Assembly (NCBI GenBank): GCA_017860085.1
Contig: JAFNAJ010000153.1
Coordinates: 1 to 6,513, forward strand
Length of the DNA stretch: 6,513 nucleotides
From: Acidobacteriota bacterium
GTDB taxonomy: Bacteria > Acidobacteriota > Vicinamibacteria > Vicinamibacterales > JAFNAJ01
Reading direction: 5' to 3'
Made by a program: the position numbers and the translations under genes. How positions within the stretch are numbered: the first letter of the stretch is position 1; each line of letters begins with the position of its first letter. The notes beneath the pieces are model-generated. The model worked only from the letters and a program-made list of their open reading frames with translations, searched no databases and was not told the origin of the DNA. Below, piece after piece: positions 1 to 4,824 of this stretch.

Positions 1-47
1 GGTGGCCTTCACTGGCCGTGTGGGTTCGATTCCCTCCTCCGGCACCA
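1..47 (+). tRNA. 3' part of a long-variable-arm tRNA, probably tRNA-Leu (5' end outside window)
   Basis: The 3' half of a class II tRNA is visible. The T loop TTCGATT is at 25-31, the 3' acceptor strand CTCCGGC at 37-43, the discriminator A at 44 and an encoded CCA at 45-47. A long variable arm is shown by GGCC at 4-7 pairing with GGCC at 14-17. Among bacterial tRNAs only Leu, Ser and Tyr have such an arm. The implied 5' acceptor strand GCCGGAG and discriminator A fit Leu best, since Ser normally has G73 and Tyr normally starts with GG. The T stem (20-24 with 32-36) has four G-C pairs and one T-T mismatch (21 with 35). The anticodon lies outside the window, so the isoacceptor cannot be named. 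Confidence 0.85.
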
Positions 48-69
48 CGCGCTGTCACGGAGATCCACG

Positions 70-585
70 ATGCTCACCAAACCGGTCCAGACCGCGATCA
101 ACCGCCAGATCAACAGCGAGCTGATGGCCTCGTACTCCTACCTCGCCATGTCGGCGTGGTGCGACCAGCAGAACTTCACCGGCGCCGCGCGATGGCTTCG
201 CGTGCAGAGCCAGGAGGAGTACGGGCACGCCATGCGCCTGTTCGACTTCATGCTCGCCAAGGACGCCGCTCCCGTCCTGGCCTCGCTCGGCGATCCCAAG
301 GGCGCCTTCAAGTCACTGCTCGACGTCTTCAAGACGGCCTACGGGCAGGAGCAGGGGGTGACCCGGCAGATCAACGCGCTCTACGAGCTCGCGTTCAAGG
401 AGAAGGCCTACGACACGGCCGTCCAGACGCAGTGGTTCGTCAACGAGCAGGTCGAGGAAGAAAGATCGATGCGCGAGATTGTCGCCAAGCTCGAGATGGT
501 GGGCGAGGATGCGCCCTCGATCCTCGAGATCGACCGCGAGCTCGGCAGCCGGGCGCCGGCAGCCGGCGGCGGCGAAGGCGAGTAG
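70..585 (+). CDS. ftnA: Bacterial non-heme ferritin (iron storage, ferroxidase)
   Basis: This 171-residue protein is a full-length bacterial ferritin, which assembles into a 24-subunit cytoplasmic shell that oxidises Fe(II) and stores it as mineral. The ferroxidase ligands fall at the same numbers as in E. coli FtnA: E17, Y24, E49, E50, H53, E94, E126, Q127, E129 and E130, within SELMASYSYL, QEEYGHAMRLFDF and FVNEQVEEE. No Met placed to bind heme as in bacterioferritin stands out. The C-terminal tail (about 158-171) is Ala/Gly/Glu-rich and probably disordered. The ATG is supported by GGAG at 59-62, seven bases upstream. The gene begins 22 bases after the tRNA CCA end, so there is little room for its own promoter and it may be read through from the tRNA transcript. 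It converges on the dehydrogenase gene with a 7-base gap. No Fur box was recognised. Confidence 0.95.
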   Translation: MLTKPVQTAINRQINSELMASYSYLAMSAWCDQQNFTGAARWLRVQSQEEYGHAMRLFDFMLAKDAAPVLASLGDPKGAFKSLLDVFKTAYGQEQGVTRQINALYELAFKEKAYDTAVQTQWFVNEQVEEERSMREIVAKLEMVGEDAPSILEIDRELGSRAPAAGGGEGE

Positions 586-592
586 GCGCGGT

Positions 593-1687
593 TTACGGAC
601 GAACCAGGGCCTTGGGCATCTGCATGGCCTCAGCCGCGGCCAGGGCCTGGTTCAATTCGGTGAGGCCGTAGACGGCCGAGCCGATCTCGCGCCAGGGGAC
701 ACGCTCCGCGTGGCGTCCGAGGATGTCCAGGGCGCGCAGGAAGTGTCTGGCCTCGCTGCCCCAGCACCCCCGAACGTCGAGGTGCTTGCGGTTCACCAGT
801 TGGTGCACGTTGATGGAACTCGGACCGACGTCCGTGTAGTGGCCGGCGACCACGTACGCCCCGCCGTCCCTCACCAGGGCCAGGCCCTCTTCCACGGCGC
901 GAGCTGATCCCGCCGCCTCGATCGCGACGTCGACGCCCCGACCGGCCGTGCGCGACGCCACCAGGTCGCGGCGGTCGTTCTCAGTGGTGGTCCTCAGGTC
1001 GAGCACGACGTCCGCGCCCATCCGCCGCGCGAGCGCGAGCCGATCATCCGGGGCCCCGACCGCGATGATGGTGCCGGCGCCCGACAGGCGCGCCAGCGCG
1101 ATCAGGCTCAGGCCGACCGCTCCCACTCCCTGTACGAGGACGCTGTCACCGAGCCCCAGGCGGGCGCGCTCGATCCCGTGGACAGCCGTCACCAGACCAC
1201 ACCCGCCCCCGATGTAGTCCTCCGGGGTCACACCGGCCGGGAGCCGCGCTGCCACGACGCCCGGCTCCAGGTACAGCGCTTCGGCCCAGCCCCCGAAGAG
1301 GCCCTCGGCCGCCGGATCGGTGATGCCGTAAACGCGCCGGGATGGGCACCGCGTGGGCGTGCGCGCCACGGTGCAGGCATGACACCGCCCGCACGTCCGG
1401 TGCACGTCGTAGAAGACAACAACGTCTCCCTCGCCAAGCGGCGAGCCGTCGGCCGCGATCAGCGGCCCGCGGACCTGGTCGAGGCGGCCCACCGAGACGT
1501 GTCCGGGAATGATGGGGTAAGGAACCCCGGCGAGCCGACCGTGCCAGAGGTGTACGTCGGTGCCGCACACCTCCGAGTAGATCACGCGGAGCAGCGCCGA
1601 CCCCGGCTCGAGGTCTGGCACCGCGAAGTCGCGGACCTCGACCCGCGCCAGCGGCGCCGGCATCACCGCCGCCCGAACGGTGGTCAC
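593..1687 (-). CDS. Zinc-type medium-chain dehydrogenase/reductase (alcohol dehydrogenase-like)
   Basis: This 364-residue protein has the full MDR layout: an N-terminal GroES-like catalytic domain (about 1-155), then a Rossmann NAD(P)-binding domain with GVGAVG at 187-192. Visible catalytic-zinc candidates are C41 (EVCGTD), H63 (PGHVSVG) and possibly C163 (GGGCGLVTAVHG). The structural-zinc lobe has C99, C102, C105 and C114. Two departures from the classical pattern are the usual GHE glutamate replaced by V64, and the last cysteine coming after eight rather than seven residues. The overall style recalls the TM0436-like and phosphonate-associated alcohol dehydrogenases, but that is from memory and the substrate is unknown. 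The start is taken as GTG at 1687, seven bases after the stop of the upstream methyltransferase gene. There is no clear Shine-Dalgarno, so translational coupling is likely. An ATG at codon 9 is an alternative start. It probably shares a transcript with the methyltransferase gene. Confidence 0.9.
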   Translation of the reverse strand: MTTVRAAVMPAPLARVEVRDFAVPDLEPGSALLRVIYSEVCGTDVHLWHGRLAGVPYPIIPGHVSVGRLDQVRGPLIAADGSPLGEGDVVVFYDVHRTCGRCHACTVARTPTRCPSRRVYGITDPAAEGLFGGWAEALYLEPGVVAARLPAGVTPEDYIGGGCGLVTAVHGIERARLGLGDSVLVQGVGAVGLSLIALARLSGAGTIIAVGAPDDRLALARRMGADVVLDLRTTTENDRRDLVASRTAGRGVDVAIEAAGSARAVEEGLALVRDGGAYVVAGHYTDVGPSSINVHQLVNRKHLDVRGCWGSEARHFLRALDILGRHAERVPWREIGSAVYGLTELNQALAAAEAMQMPKALVRP

Positions 1688-1694
1688 GGTGCGC

Positions 1695-2300
1695 TCAAGG
1701 CCGGACCTTGCCGTCTGTCCGCCAGAGATACAGGGTGCGTGTGCTGCCGTTCGCGTCCTGGAAGGTGTCGACCTTCTCGGCCTGCCAGTCGCCCATGCTG
1801 AAGGCGTGCGACACGATGCGCGAGCCGGGGCGCAACTGTTTGGTGAGCAACGGCCTGAGCTTCAGGTTCGACGACGACAGCAGGTAGAGCGTCACCACGG
1901 TGGCGGGTGATACGTCCACGGACATGGCGTCCTGGAGCTTGAAGGTCACGAACTTCTCGACGCCGGCCCGCTTGGCATTGGCCTCCGACTCGGCGATGCG
2001 TTCGGGATCGATGTCCACGCCCACCCCGCGCGCTCCGTACCTCTTGGCGGCGGTGATCACGAGGCGCCCGTCGCCGCAGCCGAGGTCATAGACCACGTCG
2101 GCCCCCGACACGCCTGCCAGGGCGAGCATCCGGTCGACCACGTCCTGGGGCGTCGGGACGTAGGGCGCGAGGCTCTGGGCGCCGCTCACCTGCTGGGCGG
2201 CAACCGGGGCGGCGAACGGCAGCCGTCCACGGTCGAGGGTCGGGACGAAGCCGAGGCTCAACGCGAGGACGAGCAAAGGGGTGACCGGGCGGTGGGGCAT
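1695..2300 (-). CDS. Exported SAM-dependent methyltransferase-like protein
   Basis: This 201-residue protein has a class I (Rossmann) methyltransferase core preceded by a probable signal peptide. Residues 5-19 form a hydrophobic stretch after H3/R4, and a signal peptidase I-like site (PVAA|QQ) is near residue 35. The mature part begins with APYVPTPQDVVDRML. It carries motif I DLGCGDGR (72-79), the acidic residues GVDID (94-98) that normally contact the SAM ribose, D124 in KLQDAM, and the motif IV-like VVTLYLLSSSNLKLRPLL (135-152). This layout matches a group of small bacterial methyltransferase-domain proteins distantly related to DOT1-like enzymes. The substrate is unknown. Export is odd because SAM is cytoplasmic, so the hydrophobic segment could instead be a membrane anchor or the protein may bind another ligand. 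The ATG is fixed by AGGAGG seven bases upstream. It is the first gene of a probable two-gene unit with the dehydrogenase. Confidence 0.85.
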   Translation of the reverse strand: MPHRPVTPLLVLALSLGFVPTLDRGRLPFAAPVAAQQVSGAQSLAPYVPTPQDVVDRMLALAGVSGADVVYDLGCGDGRLVITAAKRYGARGVGVDIDPERIAESEANAKRAGVEKFVTFKLQDAMSVDVSPATVVTLYLLSSSNLKLRPLLTKQLRPGSRIVSHAFSMGDWQAEKVDTFQDANGSTRTLYLWRTDGKVRP

Positions 2301-2307
2301 CGAGGTG

Positions 2308-2313
2308 CCTCCT
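2308..2313 (-). promoter_or_regulatory. Strong ribosome binding site of the methyltransferase-like gene
   Basis: Read on the minus strand this is AGGAGG, a perfect anti-16S core, seven bases before the ATG at 2300. It supports the start that includes the signal-peptide-like N-terminus. Confidence 0.8.
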
Positions 2314-2329
2314 GGGGCAATGTCTCCTA

Positions 2330-2335
2330 ACTATA
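2330..2335 (-). promoter_or_regulatory. Candidate -10 element for the methyltransferase-dehydrogenase unit
   Basis: The minus-strand hexamer TATAGT matches five of six positions of the sigma-70-type TATAAT. Transcription would start near 2323, giving a leader of about 23 bases that contains the AGGAGG. No convincing -35 element lies 16-18 bases upstream (the bases there read CAGCCG), so this remains a candidate. Confidence 0.4.
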
Positions 2336-2413
2336 CGTCAGATACGGACCTACGGCTGCGGCCCACGTCCGGAGCGCCTTGCATGGTCCGCCGCCGGGCG
2401 ACCTCGTGGCGGG

Positions 2414-2436
2414 TGCCCGAGCGGCCCGACCGGGCA
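2414..2436. repeat. Inverted repeat in the divergent intergenic region
   Basis: TGCCCG at 2414-2419 is perfectly complementary to CGGGCA at 2431-2436 across an 11-base spacer. It lies between the two divergent promoters, about 50 bases upstream of the carD -10 element, so it could be an operator. In GC-rich DNA a 6-base arm can easily arise by chance. No T tract follows it, so it is not a terminator. Confidence 0.2.
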
Positions 2437-2466
2437 GGAAGCGGGGTTCGAGGGGCGAAAAGCGGG

Positions 2467-2493
2467 TCGAAATGGCCAAAAAGGCGGTATAAT
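2467..2493 (+). promoter_or_regulatory. carD promoter with perfect -10 element
   Basis: A perfect TATAAT lies at 2488-2493, striking in such GC-rich DNA. The best -35 candidate is TCGAAA at 2467-2472, with four of six matches to TTGACA and a short 15-base spacer, so the -35 is weak. A start near 2500 would give a leader of about 62 bases before the GTG of carD. The leader contains one short hairpin (GTGCC at 2528-2532 with GGCAC at 2536-2540) and, just before the start codon, the purine-rich GGGGGA at 2553-2558. Confidence 0.65.
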
Positions 2494-2561
2494 GAGAGGG
2501 TTGCTCGTCGTTCGTCACACCTGGCCTGTGCCACTGGCACTCCTTTAACCTCGGGGGACAC

Positions 2562-3170
2562 GTGACATTCCAAGTCGGTGAAAAGGTCATCTACCCAAAT
2601 CACGGACTCGGCGTCGTCGAGCGGATTGAGACGAAGACCATCCTCGGAACCACTTGCGGGTTCTACCTGCTCCGGATGGCGTCCAATGACACGACCGTGC
2701 TCGTGCCGGTCGACAACGCGGACGGCGTCGGGTTGCGGCGCGCGGTCGGATTCAACGAAGTCGACGGGCTCTTTACCCGGCTCGGCGACGGCAAGATCGA
2801 CAACCACCAGAACTGGAAAGGCCGCTTCAAGGACAACTCTGACAAGATGCGTACCGGCTCGCTCTACGACGTGGTCGATGTGCTCAAGAGCCTGACCCAC
2901 CTGAGCAAGTCGAAGAGCCTCTCGTTCCGCGAGAAGCGGATGCTCGACCGGGCCCGCTTCCTCGTCGTGTCTGAGATCTCTGAGGTGACAGCCGAACCGC
3001 TCATCACCATCGAGGACAGGGTCAGCCGCGCGCTCGAGCGATGCCTCACGATGAAGGCCAAGGCAGCGGCCCGCGCCGCGGCGCCGTCCAACGGGAAGAA
3101 TGGAAAGAACGGGAAGAACGGCAAGGCGGTGGCCATCGTCGCTCCCCGACGCGCGGTGAAGGCCTCGTAG
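2562..3170 (+). CDS. carD: CarD-family RNA polymerase-binding transcription regulator
   Basis: This 202-residue protein has the CarD/CdnL architecture. The N-terminal Tudor-like RNA polymerase interaction domain (about 1-65) opens with FQVGEKVIYPNHGLGVVERIE and includes VLVPVDNADGVGLR. A helical C-terminal domain (about 80-165) contains NWKGRFKDN and SLSFREKRMLDRARFLVVSEISE. W85 sits in the position and context of the Trp that, in mycobacterial CarD, wedges at the upstream edge of the -10 bubble to stabilise the open complex. Known members bind the RNA polymerase beta subunit and modulate rRNA and housekeeping promoters. The start is GTG at 2562, fixed by the conserved N-terminus and by GGGGGA just upstream. 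From about 168 the protein continues as an Ala/Lys-rich tail with four NGK repeats (177-188) and a basic end, an extension beyond the conserved domains. A strong terminator follows, so the gene is probably monocistronic. Confidence 0.95.
   Translation: MTFQVGEKVIYPNHGLGVVERIETKTILGTTCGFYLLRMASNDTTVLVPVDNADGVGLRRAVGFNEVDGLFTRLGDGKIDNHQNWKGRFKDNSDKMRTGSLYDVVDVLKSLTHLSKSKSLSFREKRMLDRARFLVVSEISEVTAEPLITIEDRVSRALERCLTMKAKAAARAAAPSNGKNGKNGKNGKAVAIVAPRRAVKAS
3090..3125 (+). repeat. Four tandem 9-base units encoding NGK in the CarD tail
   Basis: Four in-frame units of the form AAC-GGG-AAG (variants AAT-GGA-AAG and AAC-GGC-AAG) encode Asn-Gly-Lys four times at residues 177-188 of CarD. Each unit differs from the first only at third codon positions, so the peptide repeat is perfectly kept. 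The 9-base period could expand or contract by slippage without a frameshift. Confidence 0.9.
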
Positions 3171-3193
3171 CCAACTACTGCCTGCGACCTACC

Positions 3194-3223
3194 AGCCCGG
3201 GCCGCACACGCCCGGGCTTTTTT
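3194..3223 (+). terminator. Rho-independent terminator of carD
   Basis: AGCCCGGG (3194-3201) pairs perfectly with CCCGGGCT (3211-3218) around a 9-base loop, and a run of six T (3218-3223) closes it. It begins 23 bases after the carD stop codon. It separates carD from the downstream acyltransferase gene. Confidence 0.92.
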
Positions 3224-3283
3224 GTGCCCGCACGCCTCCGCGGATAGCCGTCAGCCGCTCAGCTGCGATACCATCGCGCACAC

Positions 3284-4036
3284 ATGTTCTGGCTGGTCAG
3301 ACGGGTCGTGGCGTGGATTCGCACGCTGGCCGCGCTTGTGCTCGTGTCTGGCTACACCCTGATCGTCGGCCCGCCGGGCATCGCGCTCGCGCTTGCGCTC
3401 AACAAGCCGATGATCCTCTACCAGGCGGCGGTCTACGGTGTGTTCCTCGGGCTCTCTGTCACGGGCCTTCGGTACCGCGTCGAGGGCGACGGCGACCTGT
3501 TGACCGACCGGGCGGCGATCTACTGCGTCAACCACTCGAGCAACGTCGAGCCCCCGATCATCTACGTGGTGCTGCGGCGGCTGTTTCCCCACCTGCAGGT
3601 CATCTACAAACAAGAGCTGCGCCGCATGCCGATCCTGCCCCGGTGCTGGGATATCGGGGGATTCGTGCCCATCGATCGCAAGAACCGCGAGCAGAGCGAC
3701 CAGGCGATCGAGCAGGCGGCGCGCAACATCCGGTCGGGGAAGTCGTTCCTCGTCTTTCCCGAGGGAACGAGGAGTCGGACCGGGGAACTGCTCCCGTTCA
3801 AGAAGGGGGCGTTCATCCTCGCCATCAAGGCGCAGGCCCCCGTCGTCCCCGTCGCCATCGTCGGGGCGAGCCAGGCGATGCGAAAGGGGAGTCCCGTGAT
3901 CTGGCCGGCGACCTTGCGCGTGCGGATTGGCCGCCCTGTCGAGACCGCGGGCCTCACGCTCGACGACCGGGAGCGCCTGTCGAACGAGGTCCGGGAGCGG
4001 ATTGCGTCGATGCTCGCGGCGGGCCCGTGCGCGTGA
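3284..4036 (+). CDS. plsC: 1-acyl-sn-glycerol-3-phosphate acyltransferase family protein (PlsC-like)
   Basis: This 250-residue membrane-associated protein belongs to the PlsC/LPLAT family, which transfers an acyl chain to lysophosphatidic acid in phospholipid synthesis. An N-terminal hydrophobic region (about 8-60, probably two membrane segments) precedes the catalytic domain. The family motifs appear in order: NHSSNVEPP (83-91) for NHX4D, GGFVPIDRKN (125-134), FPEGTRSRTGELLPFKKGAF (158-177) for substrate binding, and PVVPVAIVGA (186-195). The usual Asp of HX4D is Glu here (H84...E89). The exact acyl acceptor cannot be told from sequence, since lysophospholipid or ornithine-lipid acyltransferases share these motifs. 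No Shine-Dalgarno precedes the ATG. A weak extended -10-like TGCGATACC (3264-3272) lies so close that the mRNA might be nearly leaderless. The next gene starts 37 bases after the stop and may be cotranscribed. Confidence 0.88.
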   Translation: MFWLVRRVVAWIRTLAALVLVSGYTLIVGPPGIALALALNKPMILYQAAVYGVFLGLSVTGLRYRVEGDGDLLTDRAAIYCVNHSSNVEPPIIYVVLRRLFPHLQVIYKQELRRMPILPRCWDIGGFVPIDRKNREQSDQAIEQAARNIRSGKSFLVFPEGTRSRTGELLPFKKGAFILAIKAQAPVVPVAIVGASQAMRKGSPVIWPATLRVRIGRPVETAGLTLDDRERLSNEVRERIASMLAAGPCA

Positions 4037-4055
4037 CGCACTCCGGCGGGGCCTG

Positions 4056-4063
4056 AAAGGAGG
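4056..4063 (+). promoter_or_regulatory. Strong ribosome binding site fixing the start of the PD40-repeat protein
   Basis: AAAGGAGG ends 10 bases before the ATG at 4074 and 13 before the one at 4077. The reading frame is open back to 3927 inside plsC, and this site argues for starting here rather than upstream. It also places a signal-peptide-like sequence at the N-terminus. Confidence 0.75.
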
Positions 4064-4073
4064 CGTTGGGACC

Positions 4074-4799
4074 ATGATGCCGCGCATGCTTGCGATCGTT
4101 TTCGCGTTCGTCGTGGCTCCAGCCTCGCCACAGCGAGCCGTTGAGCGGGATGTCGTGGTGTCGATCACCGAGGCCGAGCTCAGGGGAGGCGTCGTCACGG
4201 AGATCACGTGGGACGGAGGCGTCCTCGTGCTCCAAGGGGTGTTCGTTGCACCCGGCGGCGAGCTGAAAGCCGATTACCTGGTGGTTCCGGCCGAGGGTGT
4301 CGAGCTGAGGCACCTGACGGTCCAGCCGCAAGCGTCTCTCGAGTATTGGAGTCTCAAGTCCAGCCGTCTGAGTCCCACGGGCCTTGGACGGATCGAGTCG
4401 ACCAGCGACTCGAAGCTGCCGATGTACGGCGTGGGCACCCTCGAGCAGCGGGTGCGTGACGCGCAGGACATGGGAGGGGTCCAGACCCGCCACCTGCTCC
4501 GTCTCGGCTCGACCGTGCTCCACGACCGTACCGCCGAGGTCCCTCCGTACGATGGAGAGACGTATTCCTGGTCGCCGGCAGAGCTGAACCGCCTGGCATA
4601 CGTCGACGGGAAAGGCGACCTGTGGGTGGCAATGGCCGACGGGTCGAGACCGCAGCGACTGCTCCGCGGCGACTTCACCTTGCCGGCCTGGTCGACCGAC
4701 GGGCGTGCGGTTGCGGTTGCCGAGCGGAAGGAAGGCGGCAAGCGCTGGGACATCGTGCTCGTCCACCTGCCCGAGGAGTTCCGGCAGCCTGCACGCTGA
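4074..4799 (+). CDS. Exported protein of unknown function with two PD40/WD40-like repeats
   Basis: This 241-residue protein has a probable signal peptide (R4, then hydrophobic LAIVFAFVVAPA at 6-17, cleavage near 17-22). A beta-rich middle region follows (about 26-85; VVVSITEAELRGG, GGVLVLQGVFVAPGGELKADY), which I do not recognise. The C-terminal third holds two units resembling the PD40 beta-propeller repeats of TolB-type proteins: YSWSPAELNRLAYVDGKGDLWVAMADG (164-190) and PAWSTDGRAVAVAER (204-218), ending in WDIVLVHL. Two units are too few for a closed propeller, so the protein is either a fragment of a larger fold or assembles with others. No enzyme motif is visible. It follows plsC by 37 bases on the same strand with a strong ribosome binding site. 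The start is the ATG at 4074; 4077 is equally in frame. Confidence 0.75.
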   Translation: MMPRMLAIVFAFVVAPASPQRAVERDVVVSITEAELRGGVVTEITWDGGVLVLQGVFVAPGGELKADYLVVPAEGVELRHLTVQPQASLEYWSLKSSRLSPTGLGRIESTSDSKLPMYGVGTLEQRVRDAQDMGGVQTRHLLRLGSTVLHDRTAEVPPYDGETYSWSPAELNRLAYVDGKGDLWVAMADGSRPQRLLRGDFTLPAWSTDGRAVAVAERKEGGKRWDIVLVHLPEEFRQPAR

Positions 4800-4806
4800 A
4801 CAAACG

Positions 4807-4824
4807 GGCGGGCGGCTACCCGCC
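4807..4824 (-). terminator. Candidate terminator hairpin at a convergent gene junction
   Basis: GGCGGG (4807-4812) pairs with CCCGCC (4819-4824) around a 6-base loop. On the minus strand the hairpin is followed by CGTTTGTT, a poor T tract, so it could end the minus-strand OB/Ig protein gene. The TAG stop of that gene (4816-4818) lies in the loop. On the plus strand it follows the PD40-protein stop by 7 bases but has no T run after it. Confidence 0.4.

Noticed and set aside
570..600. Terminator between the convergent ferritin and dehydrogenase genes
   Set aside because: Only 7 bases separate the stop codons and no hairpin with a T tract is present. GCCGGC palindromes nearby lie in the ferritin coding tail.
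18..671. Plus-strand open frame spanning the tRNA end and ferritin
   Set aside because: It begins inside the tRNA and is read in a different frame from the clearly conserved ferritin.
3927..4073. Upstream extension of the PD40-repeat protein into plsC
   Set aside because: The frame is open, but the extension is Arg/Ser-rich, overlaps plsC, and would bury the signal peptide. AAAGGAGG at 4056-4063 points to 4074.
3251..4207. Minus-strand open frame (318 codons) opposite plsC
   Set aside because: Its composition is dominated by R, D, H and P. The plus strand has all four acyltransferase motifs. It also overlaps the next gene's start.
3954..4766. Minus-strand open frame opposite the PD40-repeat protein
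   Set aside because: It has no Shine-Dalgarno and arginine/histidine-rich low-information sequence. The plus strand has a strong ribosome binding site and signal peptide.
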